Positions 1 through 8,114 of a stretch of DNA of 25,477 nt are shown here, one piece after another. The stretch comes from a virus. The translations under genes and the position numbers were made by a program. The notes beneath the pieces are model-generated. The model had not been told where the DNA came from. It made no database searches and was given only the letters and a program-made list of their open reading frames with translations. The stretch spans positions 1 through 25,477 of IMG/VR virus record IMGVR_UViG_3300042937_000450, one strand, 5' to 3'. Position 1 is the first letter of the stretch. Every line of letters starts with the position of its first letter.

Positions 1-2
1 AC

Positions 3-455
3 GCTGTTAAAAAAGGGGCTGAATGTATTGTATTTTGGGAAGATGACGATTACTACCAACCCGACTACATAGCCTATATGTACGCTGAATGGGTACAACA
101 CGGCAAGCCCGACTTACTGGGTATTGATTATACTTACTATTATCACTTAGGGGTAAAAGGCGTACATTACCAACAACACGAAAAAAGGGCGAGTATGTTT
201 TGCACTATGGTAAGTAAAAATTGTATAGACCATCCTATGCCGGCAAACAACTATGCCTTTGCTGATTTATTTATTTGGAGTAAATGGAAAGGCGTAACGG
301 TACGACCTGAAAGAATAATGGCAATAGGTATTAAACACGGGGTAGGTATGTCGGGCGGGAGTGGGCATAAACGCACTAACATTTACACTCCCGATACTAA
401 TTTTTTGAAAGAACATTGCACACCTGAAGCCTATGAATTTTACCAATCAATCTGA
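3..455 (+). CDS. Glycosyltransferase-like protein, 5' truncated by window edge
   Basis: The reading frame is open to the left edge, so the N-terminus is missing; the first in-frame ATG (position 78) is internal. Just before it lies FWEDDDYYQPDYI, an acidic DxD-type motif preceded by a hydrophobic strand. This is the usual metal and nucleotide-sugar site of GT-A fold glycosyltransferases. The remainder has many aromatic residues and no other motif I recognise. It overlaps the next gene by 23 bases and starts a run of sugar-transfer genes, which supports the call. The donor and acceptor sugars cannot be told. The family assignment rests mainly on one motif plus context. Confidence 0.6.
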   Translation, partial: AVKKGAECIVFWEDDDYYQPDYIAYMYAEWVQHGKPDLLGIDYTYYYHLGVKGVHYQQHEKRASMFCTMVSKNCIDHPMPANNYAFADLFIWSKWKGVTVRPERIMAIGIKHGVGMSGGSGHKRTNIYTPDTNFLKEHCTPEAYEFYQSI

Positions 456-1752
456 TGTTACAGTAGTGCTAACATCGTGCAATAGACCTACCTTGTTAGC
501 CGAAACACTAAAAAGTTTTGATGAATTTAATACATACTCTTTGCACTCGTTTATTGTTATTGACGATAGCGGGGTAAAAGGCTGCAATGATAAACTAAAG
601 GAGTCGTACCCGTTTATTACTTGGATAGAAAACGAGGTTAACAAAGGGCAACCATACTCTATTGATACAGCCTATGCACTTGTAAAAACACCTTATATTT
701 TTCATTGTGAAGAGGATTGGCAGTTTTACAAATCGGGCTTTATTGAGCAATCAAAGGTTATATTAGAAAACAACCCGAATGTATTGCAAGTTTGGATAAG
801 AGCCGAAAACGACACCAACGGGCATCCATTGTTACCAAAAATCTATAATTGCAAAGGAGTACAACACAAACACCCAACAACTAAACATTTGGGAATATGG
901 AATGGGTTTAGTTTTAACCCTGGGCTAAGAAGATTAAAAGAGTATAAGCTGTTAAACTCATTTAGTCAATATGCGGAAAACGGTGAACACGGTGCAACTG
1001 TTGAAGCCAATGTAGGAGCTTTTTATAAAAACAAAGGTTTTGTTTCAGCAATTATTACCGGCAATGGTTTTGTAAGGCACTTAGGGGAACTTAATAACGT
1101 ACCACGACACCTAAAAGAGCAAAAGCAACGTGCAGCATTTATTATTCCGTACCGTGATAGGCAAGCGCACCTTAATGTATTTATCCCAACCCTGACACGC
1201 TATTTGCAAAAACAAGGCTTTAGAAACTACCATATTTATGTGGTTGAACAAGCAGACAAAAAGCCATTTAACAGGGCTAAACTTTTAAATATAGGGGCTG
1301 ATGTATCAAAAGAGCAATGCGCTTACTATATATTCCATGATGTTGATATGCGCCCTGCTGATGTTGATTATCGCTATTCTTTAAACCCGTGCCACATAGC
1401 AACAAAATGCAGCCAGTTTAAATATAAAATGCCATACCCTGATTATTTTGGGGGTGTTACCATATTTGACAAAGAGGTGTTTTATTCAATCAATGGTTAC
1501 TCAAATAACTTTTGGGGGTGGGGTGGAGAAGATGACGAGAGCCTTAATAGGGTAAAAGCAAAAGGGCTTATTGTTGATAGGCGGCAATGTGTTTTTGAAT
1601 GTACCGACCATAAAAGAGATTACTCACACGCTGCAACAAACGCTGAAAAGGTCAATATTATAGATGCTAATGACGGGGTTTCTAATTTAGAATATAAAGA
1701 AGTATCACGGTCCGCAAAAGCAAACGTAACCCATATAAAAGTATTATTATGA
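433..1752 (+). CDS. Two-domain glycosyltransferase: GT2-like N-terminal half, GT7-like C-terminal half
   Basis: The 439-residue protein has two GT-A modules. The N-terminal half opens with TVVLTSCNRP (about residues 10-19), then FIVIDDSG (40-47) and an acidic HCEEDW (91-96), as in GT2 enzymes. The C-terminal half (about 234-400) carries the ordered motifs of the beta-1,4-galactosyltransferase family GT7: IIPYRDR (237-243), FNRAKLLNIG (279-288), FHDVDMRP (301-308), YFGGV (338-342) and the long block INGYSNNFWGWGGEDDE (353-369). GT7 enzymes normally transfer Gal, GalNAc or xylose-linked Gal with Mn2+; the actual donor here is unknown. No signal peptide is seen, so it probably acts in the host cytoplasm. 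Its stop overlaps the next start as ATGA. Confidence 0.85.
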   Translation: MNFTNQSDVTVVLTSCNRPTLLAETLKSFDEFNTYSLHSFIVIDDSGVKGCNDKLKESYPFITWIENEVNKGQPYSIDTAYALVKTPYIFHCEEDWQFYKSGFIEQSKVILENNPNVLQVWIRAENDTNGHPLLPKIYNCKGVQHKHPTTKHLGIWNGFSFNPGLRRLKEYKLLNSFSQYAENGEHGATVEANVGAFYKNKGFVSAIITGNGFVRHLGELNNVPRHLKEQKQRAAFIIPYRDRQAHLNVFIPTLTRYLQKQGFRNYHIYVVEQADKKPFNRAKLLNIGADVSKEQCAYYIFHDVDMRPADVDYRYSLNPCHIATKCSQFKYKMPYPDYFGGVTIFDKEVFYSINGYSNNFWGWGGEDDESLNRVKAKGLIVDRRQCVFECTDHKRDYSHAATNAEKVNIIDANDGVSNLEYKEVSRSAKANVTHIKVLL

Positions 1753-2438
1753 AAGTAGCTGTTTATACAAGAAGCAACAACCCTGTATTGTGGGAACGTA
1801 TGTGTGAGTTTATTCCTCAAGATGTAATAAGATATAGGTGTACTGGGTTTCATGGTTTTGAAGCGGCTGTTGACTACCTATACTATATGTTTGAACACGC
1901 TGTTGAAAACAAGGTTAACTACATAATAAACATTGATGAGGATTGCTTTATTACCGATTGGAATGTTGTGCTAAACTTGTTAAAGTATACAAAAGACAAT
2001 TCGTTCACTCACGTTGGTATGCCCGATGGTTGTGTTCACCCTGGGCGGTCAAATAGTTGGGCGGTACACAATCCATTCTTTAATATTTTTAATGTTGTGG
2101 CTTGCTCTTTATTGGTACGGTCAAAGTCTAAAGAGTTTATTAATTCGTTTACCTTTGACGGAATAAAAAAGGCAACACGCCCAAAAGAAAGGGGAACGTT
2201 TCAGCATAATAACGATGAGCCGTTTTCTGGGCTTTTTTATTATTTACACGCCAAAGGCAAACCATTAAATTTATCAGCTTATATTTGGGCTGATGGTATT
2301 ACTACGGAATTGCTTTTTAAAGGCAGTCCATTTTGCGTTCACACTTGGTACAGCCGTGAATATGGTTTTGATGAGAATGTTACTAACAGAATAGACACTA
2401 TATATGAAAATTGCAGAAACAGGGTATTGGTTGGGTAA
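1749..2438 (+). CDS. Glycosyltransferase-like protein
   Basis: A 229-residue protein starting on the ATGA that ends the previous gene, so the two are probably translationally coupled. It starts with a short beta strand (MKVAVYTRS). A hydrophobic strand then leads into IINIDEDCFITD (about 59-70), a DxD-like acidic site typical of GT-A glycosyltransferases. Later it has aromatic and histidine-rich stretches (HNPFFNIF, VHTWYSREYG) but no motif that names a CAZy family for me. Its place between the GT2/GT7 fusion and a methyltransferase suggests a shared glycan-modifying pathway. Sugar specificity is unknown. Confidence 0.6.
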   Translation: MKVAVYTRSNNPVLWERMCEFIPQDVIRYRCTGFHGFEAAVDYLYYMFEHAVENKVNYIINIDEDCFITDWNVVLNLLKYTKDNSFTHVGMPDGCVHPGRSNSWAVHNPFFNIFNVVACSLLVRSKSKEFINSFTFDGIKKATRPKERGTFQHNNDEPFSGLFYYLHAKGKPLNLSAYIWADGITTELLFKGSPFCVHTWYSREYGFDENVTNRIDTIYENCRNRVLVG

Positions 2439-2949
2439 TGACACGGATAAATACCACGCCTTTGATAAGCCATTAGCTAATGCGTTATTGCCTGTATTTA
2501 AAAACTCTGAAATAGGTGTTTTTGATTTTGGTTGTGGTAAGGGTAAGTATGTTGAAAAGATTGTATCTTCAGGAATACGGTGTTTTGGCTACGATGGAAA
2601 CCCCGACACAGGAAAAGCAAAACATTGTTACACACAAGACCTAACCATCCCATTTGAACATACACATCCAATGGATTGGACTTTGTGTTTAGAAGTTGGT
2701 GAGCATATACCAAAAGAACTAACAAAGCAATTTATATCTAATTTAAAAGCATCCTTTTCAAAAGGTATTGTTATCAGTTGGGCTATACCCGGTCAAGGTG
2801 GAGATGGACACGTTAACGAATTGCCAAACGAAGAGGTTATAAAAATGTTTAGCGAGTACAATTACGATGCTAAAACAAGCCAAATGTTAAGAGATGCGGC
2901 AAGCCTTTGGTGGTTTAAGAATACTATTATGGTGTTTAGAAAAGTTTAG
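2404..2949 (+). CDS. Class I SAM-dependent methyltransferase
   Basis: A 181-residue Rossmann-fold methyltransferase. Motif I is VFDFGCGKGKY (about 39-49), the S-adenosylmethionine glycine loop. It is followed by a strand ending in YDGNP (63-67), whose Asp would bind the SAM ribose. LCLEVGEHIPKE matches the post-motif region of small-molecule or FkbM/UbiE-like methyltransferases. The ATG lies 35 bases inside the previous gene. Co-occurrence with glycosyltransferases suggests O-methylation of a sugar or of a glycosylated phage component, which is inference. Its 3' end overlaps the minus-strand gene by 14 bases, tail to tail, with no terminator between them. Confidence 0.8.
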   Translation: MKIAETGYWLGNDTDKYHAFDKPLANALLPVFKNSEIGVFDFGCGKGKYVEKIVSSGIRCFGYDGNPDTGKAKHCYTQDLTIPFEHTHPMDWTLCLEVGEHIPKELTKQFISNLKASFSKGIVISWAIPGQGGDGHVNELPNEEVIKMFSEYNYDAKTSQMLRDAASLWWFKNTIMVFRKV

Positions 2950-3445
2950 CCAAACCACAATACAGATTAACCGTTACGCCTTTTTGCTTTAAATACAAAA
3001 ACAGTTCAAAAAGGTGCTTAACGGTTTTGTTTAGCATATTCTTTTCTCCTAATGTTGGGTGATTGACAAGGTCGCATCCGTATACATTTATTTCAGTTGC
3101 ACCGTATATGTTATACGCTAAAGTTATTGCAGCATAAACGGAAGTAAACCCAAAAACAACCGTATTTTTTTTACCCATATTTTTAAGGCTATGAGTGCCG
3201 CCAATTTGGTATTCTTTAAAGCCCGGTTGGAATTGTTTAAACTCTAATTTATGCGACCAAAATTCCTTTGGCTTATAACTGCATAGTGTTTTTTTTCTTT
3301 CTCCCTTAAACCTATAAAGGTTATCAACGCATATAACCACATCAGCAGGGTAGTAAGCCCCTATGTCATTTACACCAATGGTTAAATTGCCAGTTGGCTT
3401 ATATTCCTTTAGGCTCTCCCCAAGCGCTAATATATCTACTTGCAT
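2936..3445 (-). CDS. DUF115/sialyltransferase-like protein, the only minus-strand gene
   Basis: A 169-residue protein on the opposite strand to everything else here. The N-terminus MQVDILALGESLKEY followed by LTIGVNDIGAYYPADVVICVD resembles the nucleotide-binding start of DUF115/MptE-like and GT42 sialyltransferase-like proteins: a short strand, a G-x-S-L turn, then a second strand and an Asp. Later, GFTSVYAAITLAYNIYGATEINVYGCDL looks like the helix-strand-Asp segment of the same fold. The assignment is by pattern only. A promoter with ideal Bacteroidota spacing lies upstream at 3469-3499. The gene is convergent with the methyltransferase and divergent from the capsid genes, so it is probably expressed separately, like a moron. 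Confidence 0.6.
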   Translation of the reverse strand: MQVDILALGESLKEYKPTGNLTIGVNDIGAYYPADVVICVDNLYRFKGERKKTLCSYKPKEFWSHKLEFKQFQPGFKEYQIGGTHSLKNMGKKNTVVFGFTSVYAAITLAYNIYGATEINVYGCDLVNHPTLGEKNMLNKTVKHLFELFLYLKQKGVTVNLYCGLAKLF

Positions 3446-3468
3446 TTTTTTGTAGTAATGGTGTTTAG

Positions 3469-3499
3469 CAAAACTAACAATTTTGTATCAATGAGCAAA
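3469..3499 (-). promoter_or_regulatory. Bacteroidota-type promoter for the minus-strand gene
   Basis: Read on the minus strand, TTTG (plus 3496-3499) is followed after exactly 19 bases by TAGTTTTG (plus 3469-3476). This matches the Bacteroidota sigma consensus TTTG-N19-21-TAnnTTTG. The -7 box is 23 bases upstream of the ATG at 3445. The -33 box lies inside the first codons of the divergent protease gene. Confidence 0.65.
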
Positions 3500-4633
3500 A
3501 TAGCTGAAATATACGCTTACGGAGAAGTAGATACAGTAGCGGCTGATATGGCTGATATGTTTGGTGTTGTTTCTTTGGATAGCATTAGAAAGCAATTAAC
3601 CAATGCAGGTGAATTTGATACAATACGTTTACACATTCATTCACGGGGCGGTAGTGTTAGCGAGGGCTTTGCTATCCATGATTACATTAAATCGTTAAAT
3701 AAGCCCGTTGAAACTATTATTGAGGGTTTATGCGCCAGTATAGCCACCGTTATAGCGTTGGCAGGTGAAACCCGATTAATGACCCCTAACAGTGAGTTTT
3801 TTATTCATAACCCGTGGACTGAAGCGGGTGGAGATGCTGCTAAGTTTACAGAGGTGGCAGAAATGCTTACCCAAAACGAAACGAAGTTAGCCGATTTCTA
3901 TGCTAAAAAGACGGGTCAAGATGTTGATACACTACGTCAACTAATGGCTGTTGAAACAACCCTAACCGCTAACAAAGCATTAGAACTTGGTTTTATAACC
4001 GCAATAGCAGAGCCTATTAAGGCTTATGCTAAAATTGATTTGCAACCTAAACGAAAAGTTGAAATAAAAATGACCACACAAAAAAAATCATTACTTGACA
4101 AGGTAAAAGCCTTGTTTGAAGCAGAGCCAAAGGCTTTGCATAGTGCCTTAGAAGATGGTACTGAACTGTATATTGAAACCGAAGCTGATGCGCCTAAAGT
4201 TGGCGATATGGTTTACATAGGCTCGGACAATACAGGTGAAAAAGCACCAAACGGTGAGCATACATTAACAGGCGATTTAGCAGGTTTCCGTATTGTTACA
4301 GAGGGCGGTGCAATTGCTGAAGTGTACGCACCAAGCGAATACACTATGGCTGAACTACAAGAACAAGTAACAGCCCTGCAAGCTAAAGTTGCAGAGTACG
4401 AAGCTGAAGACAAAGAAGTAGAAAACGCTTTGACAAAATCGGCTGAAACAATTGAAGCCCTGCAAGAAGAAGTAAAGGCACTTAAAGCCAACGTAAAATC
4501 TTCATACGTTCCAAAGGCACGCCAAAAAGACAACATGGCACGCCATACCGACAACAAAAAAGACGATAACCGTTTTGAGGGTATGAAAGAACGTAGGGCT
4601 GAATACAAACCTGTTAAAAAACAATTAACCTAA
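3491..4633 (+). CDS. ClpP-type prohead protease fused to a scaffold-like C-terminal domain
   Basis: From the ATG at 3491 the protein has 380 residues; the in-frame ATGs at 3440 and 3458 would add poorly conserved sequence and the first overlaps the divergent gene. Residues 1-175 are an S14 (ClpP-like) serine protease: HIHSRGGSVSEG (48-59), nucleophile Ser83 in GLCASIAT, catalytic His106 in FIHNPW, and Glu155 where ClpP has Asp, a common state in phage homologues. Residues about 194-380 are acidic then coiled coil (MAELQEQVTALQAKVAEYEA and onward) with a basic C-terminus, as in scaffolds. It precedes the capsid gene by 18 bases. It presumably directs procapsid assembly and then digests the scaffold and itself. 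Confidence 0.88.
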   Translation: MSKIAEIYAYGEVDTVAADMADMFGVVSLDSIRKQLTNAGEFDTIRLHIHSRGGSVSEGFAIHDYIKSLNKPVETIIEGLCASIATVIALAGETRLMTPNSEFFIHNPWTEAGGDAAKFTEVAEMLTQNETKLADFYAKKTGQDVDTLRQLMAVETTLTANKALELGFITAIAEPIKAYAKIDLQPKRKVEIKMTTQKKSLLDKVKALFEAEPKALHSALEDGTELYIETEADAPKVGDMVYIGSDNTGEKAPNGEHTLTGDLAGFRIVTEGGAIAEVYAPSEYTMAELQEQVTALQAKVAEYEAEDKEVENALTKSAETIEALQEEVKALKANVKSSYVPKARQKDNMARHTDNKKDDNRFEGMKERRAEYKPVKKQLT

Positions 4634-4651
4634 CCCATAAAAAGATAAGAA

Positions 4652-5731
4652 ATGGCAATTTTAAACCCAACCAATTATACGTTTACCCGTAGGGAAGTAC
4701 AACTACTTTCAGAGGCTATCTACGAGGCGTTATTTACACGCCCTGCTATTACCGAATTTCACCAAGTATTTACCGGCATTAAGGCAAACAAACAAATTGT
4801 TTTTCTTGGTAAATTAGGCTTGCTTGGTAAAGAAAAAACAACTTGTTCAACAACTGCCGACACCGCATCTATTGATATTAGCGAAAAGGTATGGACTCCA
4901 AAGTACATAGCCGCCCGTATTGAAGATTGCTGGACTGACTTAGAAGATACATTCTTTGCTTGGGCTACTAAAAACGGTGTTAACAAAACAAACATCCTTG
5001 ATACTGACTTTGCAAACTTTGTTGAAGAGCGTTTAACTGATGCTGCCGTTGATGCAGCTTGGCGTATTGCTTGGTTTGGTGATACTGATGCAGCTAACTA
5101 CAATGATAGCCCTGCTGGTGTTATTACAAACGGTATTGATGTTGACTACTTCAACCCTATTGACGGGTTTTGGAAACAACTTTTTGCAATTGGCACAGCA
5201 ACCCCGGCACGTTACGTTGACACATTGGCAACTAAAAACGGTCAGTCTACCTATGCTTTGCAAGCGTTTAACTCTACCGACCTTACAAACCGTATAGCAA
5301 CTGCAACGCTACACACCCTTAAAGTATCGGCTGATTTCCGTTTGCGTGACCGTAACAACCTTATTTACATTGTTACACAAACAGTATTTGACCAGTACGC
5401 ATACGAATTAGAAATGCAAGGTGTTGATAGTTCTTTTGTACGAATTGAGGGCGGTTTTAGCGCACTTTCTTACAACGGCATCCCGGTTGTTGGTGTTAAT
5501 TTCTTTGACCGTATGATTGACCTTTACCAAGATAACGGTACTAAATACTACCGCCCACACCGTGCCATTCTTACCACTACCGATAACTTAGGTTTAGGTG
5601 TTGAAGAAGAGGGCAACCTTGCTGAAGTTAAAGCGTTCTTTGACGAATACAACGAAAAATATGTTGCTAAATTCGCTTACAACCTTGATGCTAAAGTATT
5701 GGAAGATTACTTAGTAGAAGTAGCTTATTAA
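4652..5731 (+). CDS. Major capsid protein (probable HK97 fold)
   Basis: A 359-residue protein directly after the protease/scaffold gene, the normal place for the major capsid protein. It has no signal peptide or membrane segment and is rich in Asn, Thr, Ala and aromatic residues. The N-terminal arm (MAILNPTNYTFTRREVQLLSEAIYEAL) is followed by a body containing IYIVTQTVFDQYAYELE and a Gly-Ile-Pro-Val-Val segment (YNGIPVVGVNFFDRMI), which resembles the P-domain end of HK97-type capsids in Bacteroidota phages. It has an evenly used, highly expressed-looking codon pattern. The assignment rests on length, position and these segments; I recognise no invariant motif. Confidence 0.8.
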   Translation: MAILNPTNYTFTRREVQLLSEAIYEALFTRPAITEFHQVFTGIKANKQIVFLGKLGLLGKEKTTCSTTADTASIDISEKVWTPKYIAARIEDCWTDLEDTFFAWATKNGVNKTNILDTDFANFVEERLTDAAVDAAWRIAWFGDTDAANYNDSPAGVITNGIDVDYFNPIDGFWKQLFAIGTATPARYVDTLATKNGQSTYALQAFNSTDLTNRIATATLHTLKVSADFRLRDRNNLIYIVTQTVFDQYAYELEMQGVDSSFVRIEGGFSALSYNGIPVVGVNFFDRMIDLYQDNGTKYYRPHRAILTTTDNLGLGVEEEGNLAEVKAFFDEYNEKYVAKFAYNLDAKVLEDYLVEVAY

Positions 5732-5750
5732 CCTTTAAAAACTAAGAATT

Positions 5751-6326
5751 ATGGCACAATGCGGAGGCATAAGCGCAGATATATTGATTGATTGTGATAA
5801 CCCGCCTATTGCGGGAACTAAAGACACCCTATATCTATTTAACCTTGACGGGGCTGATTTTACCTACGATACAGCAGGTATTACACCACAAAAGATTGTT
5901 GATGGTATTACATTAGCATCAGGTCAAACATTGTTTAAAATAGAGGGTCGTAACAACTCAATTACAGCAAGTGCTGAACTTGTAAAAGGTCAGTATTTTG
6001 ACAGCTACCAACACAATGTAGGTTTTGCAGCATTTGATATTACACCGGAAACAAAAGCGCAAATTGAAAAAATGGTACAATCGGGCAACCTTTGTGCTAT
6101 TGTTGAAAATGCTAACCGTTCCGCTACTGGCAATTCAGCTTTTGAGATTTATGGTATAACCAACGGTCTTGAAGTGCTAACAAGCGTTCGTAACGTAATG
6201 GAGAATGATGGCATTTATGTACTGCAACTTGGTAGTTCGGAACTTGTAAAAGAGCCACACTTACCATTTAGCGTATTTGATACCAATTATGCTACAACAT
6301 TGGCATTAATTGAAGCCTTACTATAA
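5751..6326 (+). CDS. Probable structural protein after the capsid gene
   Basis: A 191-residue protein 19 bases after the capsid gene and immediately before a terminator, so it belongs to the most strongly transcribed part of the capsid operon. The sequence is beta-rich and acidic (YLFNLDGADFTYD, QTLFKIEGRNNSITASAELVKGQYFDSYQHNVGFAAFDI), with no membrane segment. Proteins of this size and place in Bacteroidota phages are often virion components such as a head decoration or tail-tube-like protein. I cannot choose between these from the sequence. An early Cys pair (MAQCGG and LIDCDNPP) is the only unusual local feature. Confidence 0.6.
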   Translation: MAQCGGISADILIDCDNPPIAGTKDTLYLFNLDGADFTYDTAGITPQKIVDGITLASGQTLFKIEGRNNSITASAELVKGQYFDSYQHNVGFAAFDITPETKAQIEKMVQSGNLCAIVENANRSATGNSAFEIYGITNGLEVLTSVRNVMENDGIYVLQLGSSELVKEPHLPFSVFDTNYATTLALIEALL

Positions 6327-6343
6327 CATTGTTTAACTAAAGG

Positions 6344-6372
6344 AAAGGGGGCGATAAAAAGCCCCTTTTTTT
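6344..6372 (+). terminator. Intrinsic terminator after capsid block
   Basis: GGGGC (6348-6352) pairs with GCCCC (6361-6365) around the eight-base loop GATAAAAA. The stem extends outward by one G-U pair and A-T pairs into a run of seven T (6366-6372). It ends only 12 bases before the next start codon, and no promoter is visible after it, so it may act as a partial attenuator. Confidence 0.85.
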
Positions 6373-6384
6373 ATACTAATTTTT

Positions 6385-6828
6385 ATGAAGTGGACAGTTA
6401 ACGAGGTCATGTATAACTCACAGGCTCAAAAAGAGTTTGCTGTTTTATTTAAATCAACATTTGGTAAGGGTGTAGTTTGTGGAAGTTGCCCAGGCAACCT
6501 TTACCGTGATTACTTTAAATTAAAAAATTACTTATCTTTACCATCAAACGAACAAGATATGCAATCAACTAAGAATTTTACCCTAAAAACAGGCAGTTTA
6601 ATCAGCTTTAAAGGCGTTACTTATTCAGAAAAGTATTTACCTGAATCCGCTTGTATTGAAATGCTTTTAGCACGTCCTGAACTACGCAAAAAGTTTAAGA
6701 CTATCAACGAAGATTTGCTAAAAGAAAGCCCAGTTGTTGAAACAGAAGTAATTGAAAAAGTTATTGAAGAGCCTATTGTTACTGAAGTAAAAGTACCTGT
6801 TAAAAAAGGGCGTAAACCTAAAAAATAA
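6385..6828 (+). CDS. Uncharacterised small protein with a charged C-terminal tail
   Basis: A 147-residue protein between the terminator and the portal gene. The first about 105 residues look globular and include VCGSCPGNLYRDYFKLKNYL and a beta segment (FTLKTGSLISFKGVTYSEKYL). The last 35 residues are low complexity, alternating acidic and valine/isoleucine residues, then end in a lysine-rich KKGRKPKK. Such tails often bind DNA or another virion protein. Its stop overlaps the portal start by one base. I do not recognise a family; a head-associated role is suggested only by position. Confidence 0.55.
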   Translation: MKWTVNEVMYNSQAQKEFAVLFKSTFGKGVVCGSCPGNLYRDYFKLKNYLSLPSNEQDMQSTKNFTLKTGSLISFKGVTYSEKYLPESACIEMLLARPELRKKFKTINEDLLKESPVVETEVIEKVIEEPIVTEVKVPVKKGRKPKK

Positions 6829-8114
6829 TGAAACACCGCACCTCACTTGTTGATATTCCACAAAGGCTTACTGTAAAACGTATAGCTACGGAAGGAGTAT
6901 TAGCATACGATATTGATAATGCTTACCCTCAAAGGGTAATGGATATTATTAAAGGGAGTGCTACGGCTTTTCGCTGCAACGAAATATACACCAAGTTTAT
7001 AGTAGGTCAAGGATTTGCAGACAAAACATTTTATAAGGCTAAGGTTAACAAATTAGGTCAAACCAATGACTTTATATTGCGTAAGGTATCTAATGACTTA
7101 GCAATGTTTAGGGGCTTTGCCTTTCACGTTAACTACAATGCTAACTATCAAATTACCGATGTTTATTCAGTACCTTTTGAGCATTGCAGGTTGGCGGTTG
7201 AAAAGGATAGCTACATACCTTATGCTGTTGCCGTTTACGATGACTGGAATAGGCGTAGGTTTAAGCAAATCAAAAAAGATAATATTGACTATATTGATTT
7301 TTTTAACCCTGAAAACGTAGAAGAAGAGGTTATTAAAGCGGGTGGTTTTGACAAATACAAAGGTCAGATACTTTATTTTTCTGTTGACGGGCATGAATAC
7401 CCTACGGCAACATCAGACCCAGTGTTAGAAGATTGTGTTACTGATGGTGAGATTAAGGTTAAAAAGTATAATGATATTAGAACTAACTTTATGGCATCGC
7501 ATATCTATATAAATAGGGCGGTAACTGAAGACGGTGATAGTACAGATGACCTCAACAGCGTATTAACATCATTTCAAGGTGCTGATAACAGTTCTAAAAT
7601 AATGCGTGTTGATAGCCCTGAAGAAAGCCAAGACCCTAAGTTAATTAAGGTAGACTATCAGGATACTGACAAACTTTTTGAGTATACTGAAAGTTCGGTT
7701 CAAGATAATATCCGTATGAACTACGGAATGGCAAGCATACTAATAGGTAAAGAGGTATCGGGCAAACTTGGCACGGCAGGTGAAGAGATAGAAGCGGTTG
7801 AAAGCTATAACAAAAAAACAGCCGATGAGAGGCTTATAATTGAAGAGGTTTATAAAAAGATTTTTGCATTTTATTATATGCCTATTAACCCAACTGATGA
7901 CTATTCTATTATTCCTTTAACAGCTACTTCAGAGAACGTAGACAGCCAAAATTTAGCTACTGTTATTGGAGTTGGTGGGGTGCAATCAATTACTACTATT
8001 TTAGTTGACCCAGTATTAACACCTGAACAAAAAACAAATATGATTAGGGTTATCTTTGGTGTTGATGAGAATAGTGCTAAAGCTATGGTTTACGGTACAA
8101 CAATAACAGAATAA
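6828..8114 (+). CDS. Portal protein
   Basis: A 428-residue protein whose N-terminal half matches phage portals of Bacteroidota phages: an NAYPQRVMDIIKGSATAFRCNEIYTKFIVGQGF-type segment around residues 31-63, followed by a beta-rich region (AFHVNYNANYQITDVYSVPFEHCRL) and a long helical part. The segment IRMNYGMASILIGKEVSGKLGTAGEEIEAVESYN (about 295-328) is like the portal region ahead of the long stem helix. It would form the dodecameric ring at the capsid vertex through which terminase pumps DNA. It starts on the last base of the previous stop. It lies after the capsid gene, the reverse of the common portal-protease-capsid order. Confidence 0.78.
   Translation: MKHRTSLVDIPQRLTVKRIATEGVLAYDIDNAYPQRVMDIIKGSATAFRCNEIYTKFIVGQGFADKTFYKAKVNKLGQTNDFILRKVSNDLAMFRGFAFHVNYNANYQITDVYSVPFEHCRLAVEKDSYIPYAVAVYDDWNRRRFKQIKKDNIDYIDFFNPENVEEEVIKAGGFDKYKGQILYFSVDGHEYPTATSDPVLEDCVTDGEIKVKKYNDIRTNFMASHIYINRAVTEDGDSTDDLNSVLTSFQGADNSSKIMRVDSPEESQDPKLIKVDYQDTDKLFEYTESSVQDNIRMNYGMASILIGKEVSGKLGTAGEEIEAVESYNKKTADERLIIEEVYKKIFAFYYMPINPTDDYSIIPLTATSENVDSQNLATVIGVGGVQSITTILVDPVLTPEQKTNMIRVIFGVDENSAKAMVYGTTITE

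Noticed and set aside
3440-3490. Longer protease start at 3440 or 3458
   Set aside because: It would add MHFFVVMVFSKTNNFVS, which does not look like part of the protease, and overlap the divergent gene start. The ATG at 3491 gives a protein starting right at the first strand of the ClpP fold.
4213-4608. Long minus-strand open frame opposite the scaffold-like domain
   Set aside because: It is Ser/Ala-rich because it mirrors a repetitive Glu/Lys/Ala coiled coil. It has no promoter, start context or neighbour, so it is a shadow of the plus-strand gene.
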